Source: Kovacikia minuta CCNUW1
Lineage (GTDB): Bacteria; Cyanobacteriota; Cyanobacteriia; Leptolyngbyales; Leptolyngbyaceae
DNA length: 64,000 nucleotides
Reading direction: 5' to 3'
Assembly: GCF_020091585.1 (NCBI RefSeq)
Contig: NZ_CP083582.1
Coordinates: 6,954,536 to 7,018,535 of the forward strand
Made by a program: the position numbers and the translations under genes. The notes below the pieces were generated by a model. The model saw only the letters and a list, made by a program, of their open reading frames with translations. It was not told the DNA's origin and did not search any database. Below, piece after piece: positions 52,893-61,610 of the stretch. How positions within the stretch are numbered: position 1 is the first letter of the stretch; each line of letters opens with the position of its first letter.

Positions 52893-54602
52893 TTACTCAA
52901 TATTTTGCTGAGGGAGCTGAACACAGAAAGTTGTGCCCTTGTTTTCTTGGCTAATAAATGTAATTTTTCCGTGGTGTATCTCTACACACTGTTTAACGAT
53001 CGCTAATCCTAACCCTGTACCGCGTATCGTGTCGGTATTTCTAGCCCGATGAAACAACTCAAATAATTGGGGTTGATCTTCTAAGGGAATACCAATTCCC
53101 TGATCTTGAATTTCAAAATGAACGGTTTGATTAAGACAAGAGAGTGTAAATTTGACTGCGCTACCGGAAGGAGAATATTTAATCGCATTAGATAGGAGAT
53201 TCGACAGAATTGATCGCAATAGCTTTGGGTCTAAATAGGCTCGCTGACAGTTGCCCTGGCTGGTAAAGGAGATGGGATGACTGGTCCCCATTCCCAGTTG
53301 AATTTCCCCAAGAATTTCCTGGCAGAATGCCTCTGGGTTTACCCAGGTTGGATTAAATTCCAGCTTGCCCGCATCTGATTTTCCAAGAACTAAAACATCT
53401 TCCATTAACTGATCAATATTCTGAATTGAGGTTCGAATGCGTTGAAAATATTCCTTCTTTTTCTCCTCACTTGCCACATCCCCAAATCGCTCTAGGATTT
53501 CAACTGCTGTTCTAATTGCAGTAAGAGGGGTACGAAATTCGTGGGATGCCATTGAGACAAAACGCGACTTGAGTTCGCTCAGTTCTTTTTCTTCTTGCAA
53601 TGCAATACGGATTTCATCTTCCGCCTGCTTCCCCTCTCGAATCATCTGTTCGCGAGTGCGAATGCTATCAATCATGACCTCAAATATTTGGGCAAGCGTA
53701 TTCATTTCATCGGGGAAACGGCTTTGGTTGGTAAAAGAGAGGGTCTGGTTATAATTACCTGCGGCGATTCGCTCAGCGGAACGGGTTAGCTCAGTTAGAT
53801 GTTTTGTCAGGATTTCAGACAGAATGTAAACCAGGATAAACAGGACTGCATAGGTCGCAACAAATGAGACCCAGACTTTATCGCGAATTTCCTGCTGAAC
53901 TTTGAGAACGTAATCCGCCTTGATATCAACGCCTAAAACTGCAACAACTTTACCTTTGGCATTCCTGAGGGGAGCGAAAGCAGACAGCCAGGTTCCCCAT
54001 TTATCGGTATAAATTTCAGTGGTTTCAGCGATCGCCCCCTGTTCAACGACCTCATGGGTAACGGAGCCAGGAACACCCGATTCTAAAAACTGGACAGATT
54101 TGGATGGATTGTAATTAGCCCACAGATCGACCAGGTAAATAATTTCCAATTGATCCAGGGGAACAGCAGGCTGACCCACGCGCCGATTGTACTTAGCGGT
54201 ACCAACCACGTAGGTATAGAGCCATGCCCGTGGTTCTACACTGTGAACCGTTTCAAACCAATTCAACTGCCGTCGAAAGCGCCAATCATCAGAAAAGCCA
54301 GCAGGATTTGGTTTCCCTTCGGCGTAGAGATCCAGCAATTCCTGGACATTGATGCCCTTGGCTGCGCCCATCAAAGTAGATTTCATGTCTGCTCGCAAAC
54401 GGGCGATCGTCTTCTCTGTCGTGAAGGTGTAGAACCAGTAGAAGGCTCCAGCAAAAACAATGGTGAATACCATGCTAAACCCAAGCAGAAGTTTGACTCG
54501 CAAGCTAACGAATTTGCCTGAGTTTTTCTTAACTACGGTTGGAACTGTCTGGGTTCTTTTACTTGATTGATGTTGTGGTAAATCCACCTTGAACAGCCTC
54601 AA
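52893..54602 (-). CDS. Transmembrane sensor histidine kinase
   Basis: 569 aa. Membrane helix 1 (KLLLGFSMVFTIVFAGAFYWF, about 38-58), an extracytoplasmic Cache-like domain (YVVGTAKYNRRVGQP; WGTWLSAFAPLRNAKGKVVAVLGVDI), helix 2 (VSFVATYAVLFILVYILSEIL), HAMP (TKHLTELTRSAERIAAGNYNQTL), HisKA (SRFVSMASHEFRTPLTAIRTAVE), HATPase (LLSNAIKYSPSGS, DQGIGIP, GTGLGLAIVKQCVEIHHG). Intact. No response regulator beside it, so its partner is elsewhere. Confidence 0.92.
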   Translation of the reverse strand: MRLFKVDLPQHQSSKRTQTVPTVVKKNSGKFVSLRVKLLLGFSMVFTIVFAGAFYWFYTFTTEKTIARLRADMKSTLMGAAKGINVQELLDLYAEGKPNPAGFSDDWRFRRQLNWFETVHSVEPRAWLYTYVVGTAKYNRRVGQPAVPLDQLEIIYLVDLWANYNPSKSVQFLESGVPGSVTHEVVEQGAIAETTEIYTDKWGTWLSAFAPLRNAKGKVVAVLGVDIKADYVLKVQQEIRDKVWVSFVATYAVLFILVYILSEILTKHLTELTRSAERIAAGNYNQTLSFTNQSRFPDEMNTLAQIFEVMIDSIRTREQMIREGKQAEDEIRIALQEEKELSELKSRFVSMASHEFRTPLTAIRTAVEILERFGDVASEEKKKEYFQRIRTSIQNIDQLMEDVLVLGKSDAGKLEFNPTWVNPEAFCQEILGEIQLGMGTSHPISFTSQGNCQRAYLDPKLLRSILSNLLSNAIKYSPSGSAVKFTLSCLNQTVHFEIQDQGIGIPLEDQPQLFELFHRARNTDTIRGTGLGLAIVKQCVEIHHGKITFISQENKGTTFCVQLPQQNIE

Positions 54603-55249
54603 TTGATAGGGTCGTTGCGACTGGGTATGTTGAAAAAGTAAATGAAAGCGAAAATGGCAACTCTCGCCAAAAGGACTTTTCGATCCTGGCGAGGCAAGAG
54701 AAGCGATATACGAGGAGATGGAAATTAACTAAAAGTACTAATTTGGCATCATAGATAACGGATGGAACTTAGCATTGCTCAGCAAAATGGCAAACTTCTT
54801 AAGTGATCTGAATGGTGTTTTAACGATTAGCCCAATCACACGAGGAGAACACTGAACGAATGGAGTAAACACAGAAATTAAGGGAACACTGAACGAATAG
54901 AGCGAAGGCAAAGATCGCCCTGGTGGGTTGACAATTATGCCAGAACTTTGGAAGCCAGCAAAGAGGAGCAAAATAATGACCTCTAAAAGCTACTATTTGT
55001 GATATAGGCTCTTTTCTTGCGTGACGGTTTTTTGAAGATTGCCAACTCGATTGATATCGTGAATTTCTTCGAGAGATACCTGGCAAATCCGGATTATTTT
55101 CATCAGAAAATACTCGATCAGGGAGTAAACCACATAAATTTAACGATTTGTATTAGTTCTTAAAAAGGCATAAAAAAAGGAAAAAACCTGGTTATTGAAA
55201 AATAACCAGTGATATAAAGCTAAATTTTCCTGAACACCCTGATATTCTA
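54603..55249. other. Spacer with 19-base direct repeat
   Basis: Contains GAACACTGAACGAAT..AG twice (54845-54864 and 54882-54901). Otherwise AT-rich. It should hold the kinase promoter (leftward). Confidence 0.4.
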
Positions 55250-55323
55250 CGGGACTGACGGGGCTCGAACCCGCAACTTCCGCCGTGACAGGGCGGTGCT
55301 CTAACCAATTGAACTACAGTCCC
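55250..55323 (-). tRNA. tRNA-Asp (GTC)
   Basis: 74 bases. Acceptor GGGACTG / CAGTCCC with discriminator G73, anticodon loop CTGTCAC (GTC), T loop TTCGAGC, D arm GTTC..GGTTAGAGC. All stems pair; G73 and GTC identify Asp. No encoded CCA. Confidence 0.95.
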
Positions 55324-55485
55324 TTGTTGATTCCTCAGTTCAGAGGCGATCTTTATTGTGGCGATCGTCGGTACATTTGTCAATTATTTTATGCAAATTC
55401 GCTGATTTTGGTGAATGATTCCCAAGAACTGATATGAATTCCACTTTGTGGTAGGTTCCAGCCAGGATAGAAAACAAAAGAGGGT

Positions 55486-55977
55486 ATGGATATTCGAGAT
55501 GCGGTAGAGGCGGATTTGCCCGAAATCGTTGAAATTTACAACACAACGATTCCTTATCAAACCGTGACAGCTGATTTGGAACCCGTTACGGTTGAGAGTC
55601 GGCGGGATTGGTTTCACTCCCATAAACCAGGTAAGCGCCCTCTGTGGGTGGTGGAGTCGGAGGGTAAGGTTGTAGCCTGGTTGGGGTTCAAGTCGTTCTA
55701 CGGACGCCCAGCCTATGAAACGACAGCAGAACTCAGCGTCTATGTCTCACCAGATTACCGGCATAAGGGAATTGGGAGGATGCTGGTGCAGGAGGCGATC
55801 GCCCACAGCCCCGCCTTTGGCATCAAGACGTTGTTGGGATTCATTTTTGCTGAAAACGTCCCCAGTTTGTGCCTGTTTGAGCGATTGGGCTTTCAGCGCT
55901 GGGGATATTTGCCCAAAGTAGCGGAGTTTGGCAAGATCGAGCGGGATCTGGTGATTCTGGGACTCCGGTTAAGCTAG
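55486..55977 (+). CDS. GNAT acetyltransferase (phosphinothricin-acetyltransferase-like)
   Basis: 163 aa. Starts MDIRDAVEADLPEIVEIYN; contains PVTVESRRDWFHSHKPGKRP, VYVSPDYRHKGIGRMLVQEAI (acetyl-CoA loop RHKGIG) and a final LCLFERLGFQRWGYLPKVAEF. This is the PAT/BAR-like branch of GNAT, which acetylates amino-acid amines such as phosphinothricin or methionine sulfoximine. Substrate not proven. Intact. Confidence 0.85.
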   Translation: MDIRDAVEADLPEIVEIYNTTIPYQTVTADLEPVTVESRRDWFHSHKPGKRPLWVVESEGKVVAWLGFKSFYGRPAYETTAELSVYVSPDYRHKGIGRMLVQEAIAHSPAFGIKTLLGFIFAENVPSLCLFERLGFQRWGYLPKVAEFGKIERDLVILGLRLS

Positions 55978-56846
55978 GAAACCTGCGATAAATTCAGTAA
56001 TTCCTTAGCCAGATAGAGCGGTCTTACATCAGTTGTGAGTGGAGCCTAACCATCGAGCAGCCAGCTATCGGCTATTAGTTTTTTGCTGACCGCTAATCTG
56101 AATTGACTGACGAAATTGCTAGAAGGCGCATTCTACTGTAGGGGCAGGTTTTGCCGAAATACTGACTGTAAGGCGATCTCAAACTGGCTAAACCTGCCCT
56201 TACAGAGATTTGTCAGCCAATCAGGACCGCTGATATGCAGACCTAAATCAGTTGTGAGATGGAGAGGCTTTGTGAGAAAGGATTCCGGTGGAATCCTTTC
56301 ACGATCCAAATAGGATTGCTATAGCTAACTGCTGATAGCAAGATGTTTCTCACCGTTTAGCAGGATCGCTCCAGGGTGAGGACTAAGGACTGAAAACTAT
56401 GGTAGATAAGCTAACAAACCTCTTCTTAAAGAGAGAGAGGATGTCGTAGTTTATCCTACTACCCAATCAGAAAATTAAGGTTATGATAGGACTTAAGAAA
56501 GGTGAGAGATTGGCTATCTACTCACACAATAATTGGTGAATGTTTTTACTTAAATATTTCCTAAAAAGGCGATACAAACCTTTGAGTTAACTGAATAGAA
56601 AATAGGTGGGAACTGCTTTTAGCTGAGTTTAACACAGGCGGTTGGATTGGTTGTTGGAACGCGCCCGATCGCAAAGATAGCTTTTGGAAAAGGATGCAGA
56701 GGATATAGACAAAATTGATTAAAACTTTTAATTACTTGACTGGTGCTTGAATATTATTTTGATTCTTGTGTCTGGTTGTAAAGGCAACTGAGAGTAGTTG
56801 GCTGCTCTTAAATTGAAGGTTATCTGTATATCAATGGGGAGAATTT
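55978..56846. repeat. Long repeat-bearing spacer
   Basis: About 870 bases without a gene. Carries a GTAGGGGCAGG...CCTGCCCTTAC inverted repeat (56136-56205) and copy 2 of a hairpin repeat (56272-56324: GAAAGGATTCC, loop, GGAATCCTTTC, then a tail). The last 250 bases are AT-rich and probably contain the promoter of the 56847 gene. Confidence 0.55.
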
Positions 56847-57545
56847 ATGAAGCGATCGCTCCTGGAAACAAAAGAGGCTAAATGTTCAATTAACTACATA
56901 TTGCAAAATCTTAACTCTATTAGGGTTGAAACTCTGGCACCCTATTTTCAAAACCTCCCGATTGACCCATATATTAAAGATAACTATCGGTTTAGACGGT
57001 TCTCAAACTTTAAAGTTTGTGATCAGCATCTGGTTCAACTTCCCCATGCCAAATTTTTCCAAAGTAAAACCTACAATCCTCTACTGGGCGATGTAACCAG
57101 AGAATATGGGGAACTCGACGATGGGTTGGTGCAACTGAAGGATTTTCAAACCCTTGTCCTGGAGTTTTTTGAATTCTGTAAGCGATGTTCAACCTTTACG
57201 GATATCGGCGTTCATCAAATTCGGATCACCGCAGATCCTCAACAAAAGGGGAATCCGGCACCTGAAGGAATTCATCGGGATGGGGTGGATCTGGTGGGAA
57301 TTTTTTGTGTAGGGCGACAGGATCTGGAAGGGGGAGAAACCGAGTTGTACAAATCTACCCACCTTCCACTCAACCGAACCAGGGATCTGGCATTCACTAA
57401 AATCCTCAATCCTGGGGAGCTGCTGACGTTTAGTGACCACCGATTCTTTCACTTTACAACTCCCGTGCATGCAGCATCGTCTGAGATCGGCAGTCGGGAT
57501 GTGTTTGTCTTGACCTGTCCAGCTTTGCCTTTTCTAAAGGAGTAA
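56847..57545 (+). CDS. 2-oxoglutarate/Fe(II) dioxygenase-like protein
   Basis: 232 aa. Iron ligands: HxD at His143 and Asp145 (EGIHRDGVD), distal His202 (HRFFHFTTPV); the 2OG-binding Arg is in GSRDVFVLTCP. The arrangement and GGETELY..H fit the BsmA/isoleucine-dioxygenase group, which hydroxylates free amino acids. Followed by a class V PLP enzyme 65 bases downstream on the same strand; the two could act on one amino-acid substrate. Confidence 0.78.
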   Translation: MKRSLLETKEAKCSINYILQNLNSIRVETLAPYFQNLPIDPYIKDNYRFRRFSNFKVCDQHLVQLPHAKFFQSKTYNPLLGDVTREYGELDDGLVQLKDFQTLVLEFFEFCKRCSTFTDIGVHQIRITADPQQKGNPAPEGIHRDGVDLVGIFCVGRQDLEGGETELYKSTHLPLNRTRDLAFTKILNPGELLTFSDHRFFHFTTPVHAASSEIGSRDVFVLTCPALPFLKE

Positions 57546-57610
57546 AGATATCCCTCCGACGACCCGCGCTCGCTCCTGGATTCTAGGTTTTTAACAAGGA
57601 GATTGTTGGG

Positions 57611-58870
57611 ATGGAATCGCTTGATCTCGGATGGATTCGTGCTCAGTTTCCGGCACTTTCACAAATGATGCATGGGCATCCGGTTATGTTTCTGGATGGT
57701 CCGGGTGGAACTCAAACACCAGGAACTGTGATTGAGGCGATCGCCCACTATTTGACCTCATTGAATGCCAATTTGCATGGTGCCTTTACCACCAGCATCC
57801 AAACAGAGGCAGTGATCGCAGAAGCACGGGCAGCAATGGGGGATTTTTTGGGGTGCGACCCCGATGAAGTGGTGTTTGGTGCCAACATGACGACCCTGAC
57901 CTTTGCCCTCAGTCGGGCGATCGGGCGGGAACTGCAACCGGGGGATGAAATTGTGGTAACCCGGCTTGACCACGATGCCAACATCACTCCCTGGCAGGTG
58001 TTGGAAGAACGGGGAGTCGGCGTTCGGATGGTAGATATTCATCCTGAGGACTGTACTTTGGATTGGGTTGATCTGGAACGGCAGATTACGGAAAGAACCA
58101 GAGTGGTGGCGGTTGGGTATGCTTCCAATGCGGTGGGTACAATTAATGACGTGGCAAAAGTGGTACGGCTTGCCCATGCGGTGGGAGCATTGGCATTTGT
58201 AGATGCGGTTCACTATGCCCCCCATGGTCCGATTAATGTGCGTTCCCTGGATTGTGATTTTCTGGCGTGTTCGGCATACAAGTTCTTCGGTCCGCACACC
58301 GGTATCCTCTATGGCAAACGGGAACACCTTACCCGGTTGCGCCCCTACAAATTGAAACCTGCCCCTGAGGAAATTCCGTTTCGCTGGGAGACGGGAACAC
58401 AAAATCATGAAAGTCTGGCAGGGGTGGTGGCAATGGTGAATTATCTGGCGGAATTGGGGCGTCGGATCTCGCCCGCTGTTGCTAATCGCCGAAATGCTCT
58501 GTTTACAGCGATGGCAGTCATTCAGCAGGAGGAAAGACACTTAAGCGAACAACTGATTCCCAGCCTGTTGCAAATTCCAGGGTTAAACCTGTATGGCATC
58601 AGGGAGCCAAGCCGATTTGCCTGGCGCACCCCAACCGTTGCCATTCGATTGGATGGATACACCCCCTATGAACTGGCAAAAGCGCTGGGCGATCGGGGAA
58701 TCTTTACCTGGAATGGCAACTTCTACGCCATTCATTTAACCGAAAAACTGGGAGTAGAGGCAAGTGGCGGTTTCCTGCGGATCGGGTTTGTGCATTACAA
58801 CACGATTGAAGAAGCCCATCGCTTGCTGAATGCGCTGCATGACCTGGCGGTGCGTCAGGTAGCGGTGTGA
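57611..58870 (+). CDS. Class V PLP enzyme, cysteine desulfurase-like
   Basis: 419 aa. Motifs: VMFLDGPGGTQTP, LGCDPDEVVFGANMTTLTFAL, DEIVVTRLDHDANITPWQ, AFVDAVHYAPHGPINV and CSAYKFFGPHTG with PLP-binding Lys224. The fold is aminotransferase class V. The long NHESLAG.. region and absence of the usual active-site Cys loop suggest the isopenicillin-N-epimerase/selenocysteine-lyase-like branch (TIGR01976), not a true IscS. AAGGAG precedes the ATG. Confidence 0.85.
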   Translation: MESLDLGWIRAQFPALSQMMHGHPVMFLDGPGGTQTPGTVIEAIAHYLTSLNANLHGAFTTSIQTEAVIAEARAAMGDFLGCDPDEVVFGANMTTLTFALSRAIGRELQPGDEIVVTRLDHDANITPWQVLEERGVGVRMVDIHPEDCTLDWVDLERQITERTRVVAVGYASNAVGTINDVAKVVRLAHAVGALAFVDAVHYAPHGPINVRSLDCDFLACSAYKFFGPHTGILYGKREHLTRLRPYKLKPAPEEIPFRWETGTQNHESLAGVVAMVNYLAELGRRISPAVANRRNALFTAMAVIQQEERHLSEQLIPSLLQIPGLNLYGIREPSRFAWRTPTVAIRLDGYTPYELAKALGDRGIFTWNGNFYAIHLTEKLGVEASGGFLRIGFVHYNTIEEAHRLLNALHDLAVRQVAV

Positions 58871-58894
58871 TCAGCAGGTGTCAGGTGTTAGGGA

Positions 58895-59149
58895 TTAAAC
58901 ATAGGTCTTATCGATGTAACACCAGCGCCATTGCTCGTTGGGTTCAAACGATTGCACGATTGGATGTTCTGTTGTTTGAAAATGCTTTGTGGCATGTTTA
59001 TTTTTTGAAGAGTCACAGCAACCAACATGGCCACAGGTCAGGCAGATGCGTAAATGAACCCAGCGATCGCCCATTGTCAGGCATTCTTCGCATCCTCTGG
59101 AACTGGGAGTCACTGGTTGAATGAAATCGGTGTGAGTGCAGGGTTTCAT
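58895..59149 (-). CDS. UBP-type zinc-finger protein
   Basis: 84 aa. Zinc ligands: CTH (residue 4), CEEC, CLTCGHVGCCDSS, HATKHFQTTEHP. The C/H spacing is that of zf-UBP domains, which in eukaryotes bind the ubiquitin C-terminus; bacterial single-domain forms are of unknown use. Full small protein. Confidence 0.85.
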   Translation of the reverse strand: MKPCTHTDFIQPVTPSSRGCEECLTMGDRWVHLRICLTCGHVGCCDSSKNKHATKHFQTTEHPIVQSFEPNEQWRWCYIDKTYV

Positions 59150-59182
59150 GAGAGTTCAAATTGTAATCAGCCAAAACAATCA

Positions 59183-59563
59183 CTACTTTTTTTCTTCTCG
59201 TTGAACTTTCCGTTGTTGAAGCTTCGCTCGAACAGCTTCATATCCAGGACGAGGGGGGGCAGCAGCAATCCGAGCAAAACGTTCGCGGTTCTGCTCTTCC
59301 CAATACTGCCAGGTTTCTGCCGCCGTTTTCAATATTTCCTGATACTCCGCTTCTACCTCGGTTTGGTGCGTCTCAATGTAGGAAAGGGCAGTACGGAGTT
59401 GCTCATCTGTCAAGTTGAATGAATCCCGAATAAACTTGGGTGGATAGTGAGCTTTGAGATGATCCATCACATCGTAGAGCGTGATGCGGGTGCCTGCGAT
59501 CGTCAGTCCGCGCTCTGTACGAAGAATCGCTGACTGTCCATTGAATGCTGGAGCCATACGCAT
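59183..59563 (-). CDS. DUF433 domain protein
   Basis: About 126 aa from ATG 59563 (MRMAPAFNGQSA). Contains ILRTERGLTIAGTRITLYDVMDHLKAHYPP and FNLTDEQLRTALSYIETHQ, the DUF433 core, a winged-helix-like fold often found as antitoxin or regulator. No PIN toxin adjoins it. The upstream extension of the frame to 59683 is not needed. Its C-terminus is a charged helix. Confidence 0.72.
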   Translation of the reverse strand: MRMAPAFNGQSAILRTERGLTIAGTRITLYDVMDHLKAHYPPKFIRDSFNLTDEQLRTALSYIETHQTEVEAEYQEILKTAAETWQYWEEQNRERFARIAAAPPRPGYEAVRAKLQQRKVQREEKK

Positions 59564-59679
59564 AACCTTCCAGAATTTGTTTCTATCGTACCCTACAGAA
59601 AAAAAAGGTGAGCAATTGCCATCCAACCCCTTGACAGCATAGGTTACGCGATCCCTAATCCATCCTACACTCGCTGCTG

Positions 59680-60414
59680 TCAAGCTTGATGCAACATCTT
59701 CCCCACTTGATGGAAGTATTCATTTTTTACTCCTTTTGCAACGGGGTGACGAGTAATAGCAAACAAAGTATGTTCGTTTTTAGCAATGTACAGTGGATCG
59801 CTAGCATCAATTTTCCTAAACTCAACCCCTGCAATTCTCTTCCACCAGTAAACATAACCCAGACTTATGCTGTAGAAAACAACGCATTTGGGTTTGTACT
59901 CGTGCATGTGTTGTCGTAAATGCTCTGCCCGATGTGGTGCGTAGTGTTTGGTGTAGTCTTCTCGGCTGATTAGGTACGGTAGTTGTGAATGCTGTGCATA
60001 GAGCCAGTGACCGAGTGAGGGCGACGGAAGCGGAAGTAACTCGACCAGACAATTTGTACTATTTTGTCGCCCAAAATGTTCTTTCTGGTATGCGCGGACG
60101 TTTTCCGTGTGAACATCCTTCCCTCTGGCACTCAATTCAATACGAATGAGTCGGTTCCATGTTGGCTGGAGTTTCGGATGTGAACCAAAGAATCTTTTTA
60201 CGCCTATTTCGGCATGGTATGTAACAATATCCTCGAGTTCTAATCTGCCGCGATGATCCCAATCTTGCAGTCGTCGGACAATATTTGTAAACGAGTTACC
60301 ACCTCCTTCTTCCATACCAACAAACCAGTAATCGCCCTTATAGTTGCCATACCCATAGAATGTGTTCATAAAATGTTGTAGCAATGGGTCGTCGAACATA
60401 GGCGATGAGGACAT
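59680..60414 (-). CDS. Hypothetical protein, uracil-glycosylase-like hints
   Basis: 244 aa. Conserved-looking blocks GDYWFVGMEEGGGNSF (residues 28-43), CLVELLPLPSPS and HTLFAITRHPVAKG. The order G-D-..-V-G..E, then a loop and an HP/RHP near the end recalls uracil-DNA-glycosylase-type folds, but the family is not certain. No membrane segment. May be nucleic-acid-related; tentative. Confidence 0.5.
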   Translation of the reverse strand: MSSSPMFDDPLLQHFMNTFYGYGNYKGDYWFVGMEEGGGNSFTNIVRRLQDWDHRGRLELEDIVTYHAEIGVKRFFGSHPKLQPTWNRLIRIELSARGKDVHTENVRAYQKEHFGRQNSTNCLVELLPLPSPSLGHWLYAQHSQLPYLISREDYTKHYAPHRAEHLRQHMHEYKPKCVVFYSISLGYVYWWKRIAGVEFRKIDASDPLYIAKNEHTLFAITRHPVAKGVKNEYFHQVGKMLHQA

Positions 60415-60641
60415 GTACGCTCTCCGATATAAACTAGCGAGTAAACTTATAGAGTACGAGATCGCCCCTCACCGTAGATTGGGTGAGGAACAAAACCCAA
60501 CATTCATAGGTATTACAACAATCAGCTAATTGGATGACAAGGTGCAAATCGTACAGTTGAATTGTTTTCTTCTGCTCGGTTGGTAATGTTGGGTTTCCTG
60601 TTGTCAACCCAACCTATGCGGCAGGTGAGTTAACAAGCAGT
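60415..60641. repeat. Spacer with AACCCAAC repeats
   Basis: Carries AACCCAACATT / AATGTTGGGTTTC arms (60488-60598), relatives of the core hairpin in the mini-elements at 16996 and 60767. No gene seen. Confidence 0.45.
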
Positions 60642-61258
60642 TTACTCACCTGCCGCATTCAAAACATCTACATACAATTGGCTGCTGATTCGGAAATTTG
60701 CTTGGGCTATTAGATCATCCATTATGGGTTTGACCTCCATGATTAAATCTTGACGTTTTGCTAGTAAGTGGGAGGGTGCCATTAAATATAAGACCCATGT
60801 CGGTTGGGTTGAGGCACGAAACCCAACGCCCGCATGGGTTACACTATCGCTAACCCATCCTACTTTTATTGCTACTTTTATTGCAACTACCTACTTAGAA
60901 GAATTCCCAGGACTCCAGTGATCCTTAACCCCAAATCTGTCGCGGCTTGTCTGCCCAGCCGCTCATCGATTAGCAATCGGGCTGCTTTTACTTCGACAGC
61001 AAGTGCAATTGCCTCAGCCTCTCCTACATTGACACGATCTCGTAACTGATTGACCAATTCTTGATTCTGTACTGAGTGGATCTCCAGCCAAACTGCTGAT
61101 TGAACTGCTGTAATCACAGTTTCGCCAGCCCTCTCATCCAACAATTCCTCATAAACTGCACTTGGAATCAGAATCACTCTGTATATTTGTTGCACCAGAT
61201 CTAGTTGCCCAACCTTCGCCAAATTTGAAATTGGTGAGGTGTTACTTACAATGGTCAC
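60642..61258 (-). pseudogene. DUF3368 (PIN-like) toxin gene, split by mini-element
   Basis: First part 60898-61258: MTIVSNTSPISNLAKVGQLD, IPSAVYEELLDERAG, VGEAEAIALAVEVKAARLLID, VTGVLGILL. Second part 60642-60764: LLAKRQDLIMEVKPIMDDLI then FRISSQLYVDVLNAAGE. The mini-element at 60767-60895 interrupts it and adds a stop. Removing it restores GILLLAKRQDLI exactly. The Asp/Glu PIN core is all in the first part, so the truncated product (123 aa) may or may not be toxic. Confidence 0.78.
60767..60895. mobile_element. 129-bp TA-flanked mini-element inside toxin gene
   Basis: TA at 60765-60766 and 60896-60897; ends AGTGGG... and ...CCTACT are imperfect inverted repeats. Core: GGTTGGGTTGAGGCACGAAACCC hairpin, as in the element at 16996. 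Excision with one TA restores the host frame. Confidence 0.75.
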
Positions 61259-61272
61259 TGCCAGTCCATTTC

Positions 61273-61500
61273 CTATAAAGTATTGAGGTCTTCTTGAAAC
61301 TCAGCTACATCATAGTGGACGCAGATACCTCGATCAGCCAGCAGTTTTTGAAACTGCATTCGATGCATCCCCGTCAGCTCACTCGCTTTGCCCAAACTAA
61401 TTTTGTCTTGGCGAAACAGCATAATCACAATTTCCAAAAATAATTCGCGCTCTGATAAGCCGCTTGCCCTTACAAGGTCATCTGAAATTACCAAACTCAT
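61273..61500 (-). CDS. UPF0175-family antitoxin
   Basis: 75 aa from ATG 61500 (MSLVISDDLVRASGL). Contains EIVIMLFRQDKISLGKASELTGMHRMQFQKLLADRGI, the UPF0175 helix-turn-helix core, and ends CVHYDVAEFQEDL. UPF0175 genes precede DUF3368 (PIN-like) toxins, exactly as here (14 bases between stop and toxin start), so this is the antitoxin of the pair. The upstream frame to 61548 is unlikely. Intact while the toxin is broken. Confidence 0.85.
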   Translation of the reverse strand: MSLVISDDLVRASGLSERELFLEIVIMLFRQDKISLGKASELTGMHRMQFQKLLADRGICVHYDVAEFQEDLNTL

Positions 61501-61610
61501 GGTTATCTCTCTAACTCTTAAATCTACTGCTTGGATCGTAGCAGCCAAAAGAAGCGTAGATTAGGCTATGTTATAAGTCTAGCCTTCGTAGCAGCGCGGC
61601 ATAATAATGC

